From Bugulina stolonifera (lineage: Eukaryota > Bryozoa > Gymnolaemata > Cheilostomatida > Bugulidae): DNA of 64,000 nucleotides. Numbering within the stretch: the first letter of the stretch is position 1; each line of letters opens with the position of its first letter. The stretch is from contig OW285195.1 in the NCBI GenBank assembly GCA_935421135.1, positions 15,080,158 to 15,144,157 of the forward strand, in the 5' to 3' direction. The notes beneath the pieces are model-generated. The model did no database searches and had not been told where the DNA came from. It was given only the letters and a program-made list of their open reading frames with translations. Position numbers and translations under genes: made by a program. Below, in pieces: positions 37,601 to 51,061 of the stretch.

Positions 37601-40600
37601 TGTAGTAAACTGACCCCAAAATTACTATGGGCCATAACTTGAAAAATATTTCTTAGGCCTTCCCAATTTTTTTCTTATGCCTTTCTATGTAGTAATGCCT
37701 ATATAGTGTTAAAAGGAATTTTATTTTTGAGAACCCCAGTTACATGTACATAACCTTAAAGTAAATGTTATACGTAAATGTACTGATGTTGAATGTTGTT
37801 ATAGACCTGCCAATGGAATATAATACTGCATCTACCATCATGTTTACTCTACTGACATCTGGTGTCTGAAATAACAAAATGACTAGTTGTAGGTTATCCA
37901 TTACTTGTCTATCTGCTCATCAGAAGTTGTCAAAATAACACTACTGGAAAACATTGCAACATATTATACAATGACTGTTTGTGAAGTACACAAACTGTGC
38001 TCAAATGTCTATTGTACATCTGTTATGCAATATAAGCTATAACACACAGTCATAGCTGTCAGTAATGGATCCATATGTTTTAGATTTGGGTCTACTAAGT
38101 TGTAGGTAGTGACTCAGTTTCCCAAATTATGTCAGACATGCAGGAACCCCTGATATCATCAACCGTAGTATCTTAATGTTTAGTACATTTATTTTGGCTC
38201 TGGCTGAGTCCTTACAGCCCCCAACCTATACCCACCACCACTAGTCTTGTAATATCGAATGTGTTTCCTGTATTAGCAAACACTGCTGCAGATGTTGCAG
38301 CATTCATCAATCAACCCCTTTTGTGGCAGGATAACAACTGAATGACTGTTGCCATGGCTACATAAGACAAAGCACAATGTGGACAGCTATTTATCAGCCC
38401 CAGAACCAAAGTTATTTTACTGTTCCCAAAGTGTGTTGCTTTTGCAGTGCTGAGAAATTTAGTTTATCTGGCCTACCAGTGAAAGTTTAGAATATTTACA
38501 TTATTTTCTACCAACTCTGCTGATTTATTATTTGTGTAAGACGATTAGGCAGCCATTATCAAGTCTCAGATTTCACCTGAGAGTCATTATCTACATCTTC
38601 AGAATCTTATCTCAGTGGAAAGGACTGAAAGGAAAGTCTATTGTAGTTGACTAATGACTTATAATAAGTTGATGTTCCTTCTCTTCTTGCATAAAAGGAG
38701 ATAAGATACCTATTATGTTATATCAAATTACAGAATATTCATATATCAGCATACAATATATCAGACACAAAAAGTTTTCTTTTTGTATCTGAGGGAAGTC
38801 AATGAAAGTCAAAATACGATTTGTATATGCTCATCCATGAATCACATCGACTAACTATTGGATTAGTTACTAGGATACACAAAGTGAAAGGAGATGAATT
38901 CTCTACAAATACTATTTTTGTGTTTATTTTTATTCCAAACCAACCTATAGACTAACAGCAGAAACTTCCATAGTTCTATGAAATAAAAGAACTTTCTATG
39001 AATAATTTTAACAATAGGAAAAGTTCTGCTTGACTTCAGGTCATTTGATTCCTACCATTGAAACTCAAGCTATTCTGGAAGGAGTATAATAGCATCATTA
39101 AAAATTGTCATGAAAGATCAATTATTTTACACAAAAGGATAATAGGGTTTTCAGGAAGCTTAATTAGTGATGACTAATGAGAGAGCAGTGCTAAATGACT
39201 CTTTCTCACTTACTTAAAACAAATAGTATTGTATCTGTTACAGTGTAGTAGAAATAAGTAATCAATAGTCTATGCATGTGTGATTAGTCTGCTTGCGTTG
39301 TATATACAGTGGAACTTGGTTAATTCAACCTCGGATAATTCAAAAACTTGGTTAGTTCAAACTATTAGCCTTGGTCCCTGTAATGTCACAATATAATGAC
39401 TTCAATTAGGTGAAGTGATTTTACAATTCAAACTCAGGCCTAATTCAAACCAATTATGACTGTCCCTTAGAGTTTGAATTAAGCAAGTTTGACTGTATTT
39501 ACACTTTAGGTCTATCTGGCTATTGTTATTAGCGTTGTTTAGAATAGTGGATAATTTACAGATGTAACGAATATACATATACATGCATGTAGGCCTACAA
39601 ATACATACGTTGTATATGCAAGTATTTTATAGTTTGTACATGAGGCTGTCATAATATTAGGAAATGAGCTGTCTACATAACATTATACAGGCCTATTAAC
39701 ACAGCAGTCTCTGATAGGCTTCCTTTTAAAATGAATTATATTTTACCCAGTGAATAGTGATCATCTAAAGTCTAAACTGAAGGTATACAAGGAAGCAAGA
39801 TTCTGCTAAAAAGTATTTTTTGAGCTCAAGGATCTACAGTAGCCTTTGCGAACTTGAATGACTGTGTATCTAGTCGATAGTATACTGTTGTAAGTGTGAT
39901 AATAATATTGTGTTATGTTACACGAGGAGAGGAAGCACCTCATAGAACTAGCTAATTAACAGAGAGAATACAATGAGCTAACTTGAGAGTTGTATCCTCC
40001 TAGAATACAGTCAATTGAAGTATTTGCAGGTATAGAATTATCTGCCCCTGACTAATAACACCTCGCTTCCTGTTTTTGTAGAGGATTTGACCATCCTGGG
40101 CAGGTGCCAAGTGATGGAGCCGTAGCACTTGCTGGTCGATGCCACTTGCAGCATACTTGTAGCGGAGCCACATCATTCCAGAATTCTCAATCGATGATTC
40201 ACAGTGAGTTTACAAATGGTTGGATCATGGCGTCCAAGTAACTTGTGATATCCCAAAATTCCTTTCCAACTATTGTTTATCTCCACAAAACTTGACAGTT
40301 TGCTAGCTACATAGTGATACTTTGGGAAACATGAGAGATGGATCAGCAGCTACCATATTACCACATTAGAAAAATAGTCAATCAGTTCATTATAGGTTCA
40401 AAAACCATTGTCCTCCAAATTTAAATTTCATGTCTATAAATAGCATCTAATTAGAGAGAACTAATGCTAGATAATGATGCTGTCATATTTAGATTAGAAC
40501 CACTCAATATATAAAATTCTGGTTTCCGATTCACAAAATTGTATTACTTGGCTTTAAGTGTCAAAATTATTTGAATAGTTAATTCCACATGACACTCTCT

Positions 40601-43600
40601 TATCATGGTACATATTATATTATATTTCAGACATTTACTAGTGTTACGGAAAGGTGCACTATATCGATCTGTATTTAGACTAATAATAATTCTTATAACA
40701 CTCGAGAAGTAGAGATGTCAGATGGAATAATTCTGAGCATGAATTCAAACATGAAATTCAAGTAGCCGTTCGACTCTCCACATTTCTTATTTGAACAAAG
40801 TTTAATGAAAGTTTGTCTGATAGTATTGATTTGCATTATATTATACAGTACTGTTGTGTAAAGGTGCCCCAGACAGACTATTAATAACAGTGTAAGCTCA
40901 ATAAATATGTGTTACAAATACACTCGACACCTAGGCTTCGATAACAACTGGATTTGTCTCCACCTACTGTTTATTATATTTTAGTACCTGCCACAGCTGA
41001 ATTCAATAATAAACGAGAACTGCGAGATCAGAGTTGTTTTAAAAAACTACACCTTGTTGTTAAAATGATGTGAATCAGATAATATATCTAAAAAATTAGA
41101 AGCGACAGGCCTGAATTTCCATACCTGTAATTGTCATTATTATAGAAACAAAAACGCTTTAACTGGCATGGCTATTGTGTTGCCATATTTTAGCCCAAAT
41201 TCAAAATTATCTTTAAATTTTACAGGCTGTCAACAAAGGCACCCTGGATATACAACCTACTGTGCACCACAGATGCTAAACAGTAGACCGTGTAAAGATG
41301 CACTATGCAAAGAGTCGGCCATATTTGAGCAGAAAAGATTAGAAACACTCATGCTGGTGAAGGCAGGAAAACTGAGCGTGGAAGACGCAATGGCAAAGAT
41401 TAAGAATTATGAGAAACAGCGAGATGCTTGCTGCGAGAAAAAAAACAAGGTGAGACTAAATAATGTGGCAGCTGTGATAATTTTAGGAGTTGTCTTCTGT
41501 TGGTAGATTTAAAGTGAGACTGAAGTCCTGTGCATTCACAGCACTTGCATTAGGAATATCTCTACCCACTTATTTGGAGTTGTCCACTCACATATGAATG
41601 ACTATTTTTATGAAGATTTAATTGTATAATATTTTGTTTATGCCTACTGAAATGAAAATAATTTTTTTGTACATGTACGTTGAATAACATATACTTCTCA
41701 CTCACTCTGTGGTGAAACTTGCTGCCATGCTGGTGATCACAGTCCCTGATATTATTTTTTATTTTAGAAGAAATCAGCAACCTCCAAATTAGGGGAATTC
41801 TTCAAGTTCCCGTCATTTCGTAAGAAGAATAAGCAGGAAAAACCTCCAACTGCTAGCAAATCTTCTAGATCCATGTCCTGCACTGGGTCAGCATATGACA
41901 ACACTGGACTCGGTATGTACTGACATGTACTTTGGTGCTTGCTGGGTGCTAGCAAGTTCTTGAAACACTTGGATTTCCGCAGCCTATACTGGCTGTGATA
42001 GCTGTAACAAACACTGACACCGTGTGCAAATGTTTTTATTATACTAGTTGTTGATGTCATCTTCATCTGCAAATACAGGTTCCAGCTTTTCGACTAGTCA
42101 TCTGGCAAGTGAATTCCAAGCTAAGTGTACGTGTGGAATACAACCTGCGATGTCACAATCTCGGTCTATGACTCTCACTCCCATGACATGTTCCTGTGAA
42201 GAATGTCAGAAGATTCGGGGAGGAGCATACAATGTCCCACCTCCGCCTAGTCCAATGCTAGGTCATAGGTCTTCAGCAGGAGGTGTTAGAGGAAGTGCTA
42301 GGTATCCATCCAATTCTAATAGAAGAATAGCCATTGGGTGAGTGTTAGCACTCTTACAACTGGCAACAGATATAAATGTGTAGCTACGATAGCGGAATTG
42401 GAAGTGATTATTCAGAAGTAATAGTTTATCTAATATACACAATGAAATTAGCTTGGAAGAGAATATGCTGGTTCACTCACTAAATTAGCAGTTTGTCTCC
42501 CAGTCAGTCCTACAGCCTACAGTACTCACAGGACTTAACTACCAGCATTGCTCTTCATTTCACGTAATTTCAGTACGCTAGTAGCTATAGAACTGCTGTT
42601 TGTGAAGCTAGTACTTACACACATACAAATGCGTGTAGTCTGAGTGAGCTTATCTTTACATAAAGTCTACTTCCTGTTGCAGAGCTGACATAGTCCGAGC
42701 TCCAGCTACCTGCAGGCAATGTAACACTCCTCTCAATCAACCACAGAAAGTTCTTCCTAAGTTCTACTCTCCTCAGGTTACCAGGAAGACTTATCAACCA
42801 CTGACCTCTCCTACTCCACATCACTATATAAAACCTTGTAAGTTGTAGATATCAATGCATGTTTTACCTGCTGATAAAACTGGAGTTATTCACAAACTCA
42901 TTCATGTAGATTATAGAGTATGGATAGTATAAGGCAAGGGTATATTACTGACCAGCCAACACTGTTTATAAGTAGGGCCTAGGTCTACTGACGGTTAATC
43001 ATTACTAACTGGAGACTTTCAGGGAGTTATGCTCTCTTTGAACGATAAAACTAGTTGGCTTTTTCAACTTAGTCACCATTTTATTTCAGTTCATAGTGTC
43101 TGTTCGCACGTAACTGTGTGAGTTAGCTATAAACCAACTATTAGTACATACATTGCTCCAACTGGTAACCCATACTGCTTTAGTACAAGGTATATACAAG
43201 TTTGAACATCGGAAACCCAATGGGTTAAAACTAAATTGTTATGGATGACCAACTGAATTGCTGAAATGTCACACTGTGATATATTTTGTCTTCTGCAGTT
43301 TCTGAAAAATTTGACGCTTGGTATCAACAGAACTTGCCGTCTGACGATGAGACCAGACACCTTATCGATCCCAACCAATCAGACGACAGCAGTATGAATC
43401 TTAGTTTTGATGTGTTTGGGCCAATACCAAGAAATAGCAATCATTCCATTACCTCACCTCCAGTTCTCCAGCCAACCATCATCCAGAAATCACAGGCACC
43501 TAGTACTCAACCAATCAGCTCCAGCCAAGCACAACCAAATAGTTCGACTAAACCTGCCAACATTTCTAATGTCACCAGTGATCTAGGAAACTCCTATCAC

Positions 43601-45617
43601 AGTGATAGCTTGTCTTCTGACGATCTAAAGCAGGGGGGACAACTGAGTGGCACCCTGAAACCCGTGAGTACCATCGTCTCTAATAGACCTACAGACCTCA
43701 GTCAAAGGAGCCTATGAGTGTTGGTTGCTGCCCATAGCTTCTAAGTTTATATAACCTGAGAAATAAAAGGATAGAACTAAACACAATCGTTATAGATTAA
43801 GCTGCCCGATGGCTGTAGCTTTTGTCCTATAAATATCGACGAAGAACCTGACAGATATTAAAACATTTTTTTCCTTTGAGATACATCTAATACTTTCATG
43901 TAAGTACCAAGAGCTATTTGTAAAATTGTTATTGTTATGTTACAGCAATCGGGATCGGATGCGTCTCCATCTACCGTGAGAGGAAGGCGGGACTCTGGTT
44001 GTTACCTTAGCAACGAGAATGTCAACAATAACTCTTCAAACTCATCTACGTGTGAGAAATCACAAGTGGGTAAGCTCACTAGGAGTACAGCAGCAGCAGG
44101 AGCCGCTTCTACCAATATAACCTCTGAGGGTCAGGTGGAGAAAACTCCCGTATTAGCTGCACATGTTCATAATACTCATAATGAAAACAGAATTCTTGAG
44201 AAGGTCAAGAGACAGATGATGCTAGAAGGAATTGATCTAACGGCTACTCCATACACAGACGAGGTAAGTCATGGTAATGAATTTTAGCTACTCTGTTGTG
44301 TGTGTAATTTGCAAATTGAATAGGTCATAATGTATAACACGTAAAAGTAATAACAATTTCAATATCAACTCAGTAAGTAAAATGAATAGTAAAAATAATA
44401 AATACATCTAAAATATGGAGTAAAATTAAAGTATTAAGAAGTTGACAGCTAAACCAATGACTTTAGACTTTTTAACCACACACATTAGTTTGTAGTTAGT
44501 TACATACATGTACTTGTACATGAAGTTAGAGGCATTAGTACCCAACATGCATAGTTTCAGTATGTAACGATCAGTGCAACATATTTTACAGGATGGGCAA
44601 TGGTGCGTCCCCATAAGCCTAGTGTCAAGGTATGCCCAGCTATGTGGTACAGACTTGACTACCGCTGCCCTTGCTATGGATGCTGCCAGATGTTCAGAGC
44701 TTCAGAGCAAATGCAAGAAATGGGTAAGTGACTGCTGCACTAAATCTAACAAACGTTCATCTCTGTGCCTTTCTGTCTAATATGTCTTTGAGGATTATCA
44801 AACAATATGCCAGTTAAGGAGTTGTGCTCACTTTTTTAAGAAAAGACAACTCTTAGAAATACTTATAATGACCTGGGGTAACAAATTTTGTATGTTGCAT
44901 GTCCCGTTCCTAAAAGTTTGGGATTTTTGGCGAATTTAGCTGTCAATCAACGACAAGCGAAATCGTTTTAAGGTTAAGATAATCAGTTGCAGCTATTACG
45001 TTACGTTACGGCGATGCTTAGAAGCTAAGAAATTTGTTTAAAATGGAATAGTCAACCAGAAGTTCGGCAGTAAATTTAGTTGGCAATTTTCACAATTTAC
45101 TAGTTAGTAAGAGATTACTTCTTTTTTTCTGGCAGTCTTCTGCAAGCTGCGGTACAATATTTACAAAAATTTGAATATTGAACGTCTTGCTTGAATTTAG
45201 AGGGCTGTTGTTTCCGGTTGTCGGTGCATCAAAGCGTCATGGAAAACTGGGAAACCCTCTAAGTCTCCAACACCGTCTGGTGGGCTTGTGACCGTTTAAA
45301 TGTGCTGACAGAAAGGTTAATATTACTTTCAGGTGGCTCTCTCTGCAGACACTAAGAGAAACCCAGAGCAGAAGAGAATTACCTGTGTACACGACTTTCT
45401 CGTTCTCAGTGGACTACCAATGTACACCGACCTCCTTGTCTCAAATGGGTATGAATCTCTGTCAGCATTGGCCTCTATAAACGAGGATAAACTAAGGCTA
45501 TGTGGTATCACTGATCCACTACATCTAGAGATAATTGTATCTGCCGTGAACTCTACATGGAATAACGACAGTGAACAAGACAATCTGACATCCACTACAC
45601 CAGTACATCAGGTTTAA
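25697..45617 (+). CDS. SASH1/SAMD5-like adaptor with two SAM domains (948 aa, 13 exons)
   Basis: Exons: 25697-26173, 31174-31326, 31868-31990 (or from 31856), 34194-34282, 40082-40203, 41226-41449, 41768-41912, 42079-42337, 42683-42837, 43299-43663, 43946-44263, 44592-44723, 45333-45617. Every junction keeps the frame. SAM1 (about residues 5-65) contains WLVSLGLQQYTEAFYDNGYD and closely resembles SAMD5/SASH1, including the following VYFTLE. The GIDVTSSPY then CVPVVTALAMRYAQ segment, and its second copy GIDLTATPY then CVPISLVSRYAQ near the C-terminus, match the linker that precedes SAM2 in SASH1. SAM2 is in the last exon (FLVLSGLPMYTDLLVSNGYE). The middle is Ser/Pro-rich with a charged helical stretch (exon 6) and a basic patch (exon 7). 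SASH proteins are signalling scaffolds. No SH3 domain is seen, and an in-frame TAA lies 18 nt upstream of the ATG. AATAAA is at 45989-45994. Confidence 0.9.
26174..31173 (+). other. Intron 1 of the SASH-like gene (5.0 kb)
   Basis: The intron starts GTATGC and ends TTGTAG. Open stretches on both strands within it (for example 27183-27383 and 29855-30172) lack domain resemblance or splice context. No nested gene, RNA or clear transposon was found. Confidence 0.6.
31991..34193 (+). other. Intron 3 of the SASH-like gene (2.2 kb)
   Basis: It starts GTGAGT and ends ATCCAG. A 16-nt C homopolymer lies at 33679-33694. Nothing else is recognised. Confidence 0.6.
34308..34430 (+). repeat. 42-bp tandem repeat, 3 copies
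   Basis: The unit includes GTAATCTTCTTCACGCTGTT and ACCAGTAATGGTTACCCAGT and occurs three times in the first 150 bp of intron 4. Because 42 is divisible by three, it gives repeated open frames that are not thought to be coding. Confidence 0.85.
36062..37755. mobile_element. TTAA-flanked non-autonomous DNA element, 1.7 kb
   Basis: The left end reads GGTTATGTAACTGGGG. The right end, on the other strand, reads the same with a 6-bp ACATGT insertion after GGTTATGT. TTAA flanks both sides (36058-36061 and 37756-37759), the piggyBac-type target. The interior has no transposase frame. The termini do not start with the CCC usual in piggyBac, so the family is uncertain. It lies in intron 4 of the SASH-like gene. 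Confidence 0.5.
39307..39495. mobile_element. pogo/Tigger-like MITE, 189 bp
   Basis: Ends read CAGTGGAACTTGGTTAATTC on the left and, from the other strand, CAGTCAAACTTGCTTAATTC on the right, about 26 bp with few mismatches. TA flanks both sides (39305-39306, 39496-39497). The terminal sequence resembles Tigger/pogo ends. It is in intron 4 of the SASH-like gene. Confidence 0.75.
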
Positions 45618-47550
45618 ACTGTTGCAAATGGCAAAATAGATGGTGAAAATTTTAGTAATGCAATATTATAATAAGATAGGACTTTTACAATAGTCAACAA
45701 GAAATAAGAAATTTCTGGTTTCTCCAATAATTGTGGACTTGTAGAACTTTGGTGTCAATCATTCTTTGAGTAGGCAGAAATTATGTGCTTCTTTAAGCTT
45801 TACATATTTGTGATAACATACACTACACGTAAGTTTATTTTTCTAAAATGATAAAACTGGTTCGGAGATTATAAATTTTTATTTGTAGAAAGCTTGTGAG
45901 TAACCATCTTATATTATAAATATATGTAGTATTTGTATTTAATTTAAATTAGCTGTAATAATATTATTTATAATTTAATTTATATAACAATAAAATATGA
46001 ATGTTATATTAGTAAAACTGGCATGTTCAGTATAATGTCCTCAAAGATGTCAGAATGAACTGCACCAAAGAGGTGAGAGTGATAGGGGAACAAAGAGATT
46101 CCGGGATTTTAGGTCAGAATGAACGGCAGGACGTTCTGACAGGAAGTGGAAAGGAAATATTTGAGCAGTTTAAGCAATAGTCTGGTCTAATCCACAGAGA
46201 TGTTTTGGTTCTCAATGCATGCTGTTTAGCCTCAGACCTAGTCTGATGGTTTAAATACGTAGGGCTGCATGTACTATGCACTCTAATAGTCTGTGTTCCC
46301 CACAATCATGTAGTCTTACTGCTCTGACCCCGGCAACCATAAATTTCTATTCCTACAAATATTTTACATCAACCTTACCTCACCAGTGTGAATAGATATA
46401 GCTACTTTTCTAAGTTATTTTTAACTGCATTATGCATACATACTAATTGTCCTGAACATTTGTATACAATATACATGTGTATGTAGGCCTACGTAGCCTT
46501 GAATAGACTGTAGACCATAAGTTAATATTATGCTATTGTGGGTGTTAAATAGACGGTGAAGTATTGTTTAATGAAATACGCCTCCCTGGTTATTTCTAAA
46601 GCATAATTTTGGCTAAGTAGGGTGTAGTACGTATTTCTGTATACGAAGCAGACTATCCGCACTCTACGATAACCTGCTGACTTATCTATATTAAGATTGA
46701 GTTCTATTTCTACTCCACTAAGTATTAAGTAAAGTCAGCGCTAGTAATGGGTCAAAACTGTAGTTCAAGTGTATAGCACCTATTACTGAATAATAATGGT
46801 TTACTGTTACTATACACCTGTGAACATACAAGTCACATAGTAACTATATATTAAATGAATAAGTTGATAAAGTCGTAGCACCAGGTGTGCATGATGGTCT
46901 CTGGGGCATCAGACAGGGATCATGATGTGTGCTGTGCTGCGTCTAAAGAAACAGAATGACCAGGATCCTGATGCTTCTTGCCTTCTTGAAAGTGGAAATT
47001 CTGATTTTTGTTTTGCTGCATTCATCTCTACAGTATTTTCTAAACTGCCCTAAATAATGATAGAATTGTGGCATTGCTGTAGTCACAACTTAGGCAAATA
47101 TTGTCTATTTTTGTGCAATATGTACATGTAGGTACTTATTTACTATGTGTCACAACATACCTCTGTATTGACTGTTTGCACTAGCACAACCTTGGGCTGC
47201 ATTAGCATTATTGGCTATATTTTACCATTTTATAATTTGTGTAGGCCAAAATTATTTATTGTTTGAATGTTCAATACACAAGTGAGAATGTTTTCTAGAA
47301 AATTGTGAAAGAAGCAAGTAATGTACAGAAATGGCATGATATCTCCAAGTGTATATAAAATGATATCAATCCGATGAATTAGTAATTTCTGACATGAAAC
47401 TTGTGCTAAAAATTTATTTATGCAACATAAAATGCTAAATTGGATTTTCTTGTAGATATACAACATAATTCATAACAAGGCAGCTTCATTACCTACATGC
47501 TGTGCATGGTGTATAACAAGTAAAGTGGAATTTCCCTCAATAAATCATCT
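45446..47550 (+). repeat. Copy 1 of a duplicated ~2.1-kb unit (end of the SASH-like gene and 3' flank)
   Basis: The unit runs from inside the SAM2 exon through the poly(A) region to about 47550. Matching landmarks recur in later copies: GTCAGCATTGGCCTCTATAA (45460 and 47567), TCAGAATGAACTGCACCAAA (46050 and 47723), CAGCCTTGAATAGA-type sequence (46494, 50177, 59718) and GGTGTAGTACGTATTTC (46620 and 50321). Confidence 0.8.
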
Positions 47551-47554
47551 CATA

Positions 47555-47642
47555 TGGGTATAAATCTGTCAGCATTGGCCTCTATAAACGAGGATAAACT
47601 AAGGCTATGTAGTATCACTGATTCACTACATCTAGACATCAT
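47555..47642 (+). pseudogene. Decayed duplicate of the SAM2 exon
   Basis: This stretch matches the middle of the last SASH-like exon but has lost two bases early, which shifts the frame. It carries a TAG where the gene has TGG (GGCTATGTAGTATC). It then jumps straight to the AT-rich 3' UTR, so the last ~90 nt of coding sequence and about 350 nt of UTR are deleted. No reading frame is expected. Confidence 0.8.
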
Positions 47643-47767
47643 TGCTTTTAATTTATATAATAATAAAATATAAATGTCATATTAGTAAAACTGGCATATT
47701 TAGTAAAATGACCCCAAAGATGTCAGAATGAACTGCACCAAAGAGGTGAGAATGAAATAAGAATAAA

Positions 47768-47880
47768 AGGACGCCAGACTTATCGTCAGCCGTGTGACCA
47801 GCCTGTCGTTTCGGTGGGAATAAGTTGGAGTTGTCGTTTCACGTTTCGTTGGCACTTTCGTGCCTGTATGACTCGTCCTT
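47768..47880. mobile_element. MITE (partial), same family as 63331-63492
   Basis: The right side carries GTTGTCGTTTCACGTTTCGT and TGGCACTTTCGTG, shared with the right end of the element at 63331-63492. The left end AAGGACG mirrors the CGTCCTT right end. The sequence is absent at the corresponding place in copy 1 (about 46085-46115), which marks it as an insertion into copy 2. Confidence 0.6.
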
Positions 47881-48223
47881 TACGGCCAGACTTTTACGTC
47901 AGAATGAGCGGCAGGACGTTCTGAAAGGAAGTGGAAAGGAAATGTTTGAGCAGTTTCAGCAATAGTCCCGATGTATCTGCTGTTTAGCCTTAGGCTTAGT
48001 CTGATGGTTTAACTATTACTATGTTAAACTATGCATACTATGCAGTATGCACTCTAATAGTCTGTGTTCCCCACAATTTCATGTAGTCTTACTGCTCTGA
48101 TCCCTTCCACCATAAATTTCTATTCCTACAAATATTTTACTTCAACCTTACATGTACCTCACAAAGTGTGAATAGATATAACTACTTAGCTGAATTATTT
48201 TAACTACATTATGCATACATGTA

Positions 48224-50123
48224 CATCATACCCTTGGTCATACATCATATCCTTGGTCATACATCATATCCTTGGTCATACATCATACCCTTGGTCATAC
48301 ATCATACCCTTGGTCATACATCATACCCTTGGTCATACATCATACCCTTGGTCATACATCATACCCTTGGTCATACATCATACCCTTGGTCATACATCAT
48401 ACCCTTGGTCATACATCATACCCTTGGTCATACATCATACCCTTGGTCATACATCATACCCTTGGTCATACATCATACCCTTGGTCATACATCATACCCT
48501 TGGTCATACATCATACCCTTGGTCATACATCATACCCTTGGTCATACATCATACCCTTGGTCATACATCATACCCTTGGTCATACATCATACCCTTGGTC
48601 ATACATCATACCCTTGGTCATACATCATACCCTTGGTCATACATCATACCCTTGGTCATACATCATACCCTTGGTCATACATCATACCCTTGGTCATACA
48701 TCATACCCTTGGTCATACATCATACCCTTGGTCATACATCATACCCTTGGTCATACATCATACCCTTGGTCATACATCATACCCTTGGTCATACATCATA
48801 CCCTTGGTCATACATCATACCCTTGGTCATACATCATACCCTTGGTCATACATCATACCCTTGGTCATACATCATACCCTTGGTCATACATCATACCCTT
48901 GGTCATACATCATACCCTTGGTCATACATCATACCCTTGGTCATACATCATACCCTTGGTCATACATCATACCCTTGGTCATACATCATACCCTTGGTCA
49001 TACATCATACCCTTGGTCATACATCATACCCTTGGTCATACATCATACCCTTGGTCATACATCATACCCTTGGTCATACATCATACCCTTGGTCATACAT
49101 CATACCCTTGGTCATACATCATACCCTTGGTCATACATCATACCCTTGGTCATACATCATACCCTTGGTCATACATCATACCCTTGGTCATACATCATAC
49201 CCTTGGTCATACATCATACCCTTGGTCATACATCATACCCTTGGTCATACATCATACCCTTGGTCATACATCATACCCTTGGTCATACATCATACCCTTG
49301 GTCATACATCATACCCTTGGTCATACATCATACCCTTGGTCATACATCATACCCTTGGTCATACATCATACCCTTGGTCATACATCATACCCTTGGTCAT
49401 ACATCATACCCTTGGTCATACATCATACCCTTGGTCATACATCATACCCTTGGTCATACATCATACCCTTGGTCATACATCATACCCTTGGTCATACATC
49501 ATACCCTTGGTCATACATCATACCCTTGGTCATACATCATACCCTTGGTCATACATCATACCCTTGGTCATACATCATACCCTTGGTCATACATCATACC
49601 CTTGGTCATACATCATACCCTTGGTCATACATCATACCCTTGGTCATACATCATACCCTTGGTCATACATCATACCCTTGGTCATACATCATACCCTTGG
49701 TCATACATCATACCCTTGGTCATACATCATACCCTTGGTCATACATCATACCCTTGGTCATACATCATACCCTTGGTCATACATCATACCCTTGGTCATA
49801 CATCATACCCTTGGTCATACATCATACCCTTGGTCATACATCATACCCTTGGTCATACATCATACCCTTGGTCATACATCATACCCTTGGTCATACATCA
49901 TACCCTTGGTCATACATCATACCCTTGGTCATACATCATACCCTTGGTCATACATCATACCCTTGGTCATACATCATACCCTTGGTCATACATCATACCC
50001 TTGGTCATACATCATATCCTTGGTCATACACCATACCCTTGGTCATACATCATACCCTTGGTCATACATCATACCCTTGGTCATACATCATACCCTTGGT
50101 CATACATCATACCCTTGGTCATA
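48224..50123 (+). repeat. 19-bp satellite array, 100 units
   Basis: The unit CATCATACCCTTGGTCATA repeats from 48224 to 50123, exactly 1900 bp with constant phase, hence 100 units. Only units 2, 3 and 95 (CATATCC) and 96 (CCATACC) are seen to differ; the centre is uniform. The unit has no stop in any plus-strand phase, and 19 is not a multiple of three, so all three frames are open for more than 600 codons. Each gives the same 19-residue cycle containing GHTSYPWSYIIPLVI. It is probably not a gene. Copy 1 of the duplicated unit lacks the array at the same junction (ATGCATACATACTAATTGTC near 46432). Confidence 0.95.
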
Positions 50124-51061
50124 CTAATTGTCCTCAATTTTTATATTATACTATTATATACATGCATATGTAGGCTTATGCAGCCTTGAATAGACTTTAG
50201 ACCATAAATCAACATTGTGATATTGTGGGTGTTGAATCAATAGTCAAGTAATGTTTCATCAGGTGTGACGTAATGAAATACGCCTCGCTGGTTATTTCTA
50301 AAGCAAAATAATGGCTAAGTAGGGTGTAGTACGTATTTCCTTATATAAAGCAGACAATCCACATTCTATAATAAGCTGCTAACTTATATTAAAATTGGGA
50401 CAAAGCATAACACAAAGCCAGTGCTAGCTACATGATTGTAATACATTTCTTTTAAGTGTGTAGCACCTATTGGTGAATAACAATGGTTTATAATAATTAC
50501 ACTTGTGAACATACAATTTATATAGTGACTATATATTAAAAAAAATTAATTACAAAATTTGTGGCATGAGCACATATGATGGTTTCCGGGGCATCAGACG
50601 GGAGTCATGGTGTGTGTTCTGCTGCATCTTAAAGTCAGAAGCCCAGAATCCTGATGCTTTTTGGCTTCTGACTTTTGTTTTGCAATAGAATTGTGACATT
50701 GCTGTGGTTGCACCTCGTGTTCTTTTGTGGAATATGTACATGTATACATGTAGTTATTATTAGCTTGTTGTTTATTATGTGTCTTGTCGTATACTTGTAT
50801 TGGCTGTTTGCCTGTGTTAGCATGTGTTGGCTATATTTTATAAATTGTATAGGCAAACATTTATTTTATTCTTATTCAAGTACAAAAGTATAAGAGTGTT
50901 TCAGGGAAGTTGTGCTAGAAGGAAGGACATGTACAGAAATGACATAATGTCTTCAAGTTTATATCAAATTGTATCAATCTGATGAATTAGTAATTTCTAA
51001 CATAAAAATCAGTTGGCTGAGCATTCTGCTGCTCTTAGTCCATTCTAAGTACATACTTAGT

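Noticed and set aside
48211..50189. Three overlapping 633-656 codon frames as real proteins
   Set aside because: They are the 19-bp array read in its three phases. There is no codon-level constraint, leader or splice context.
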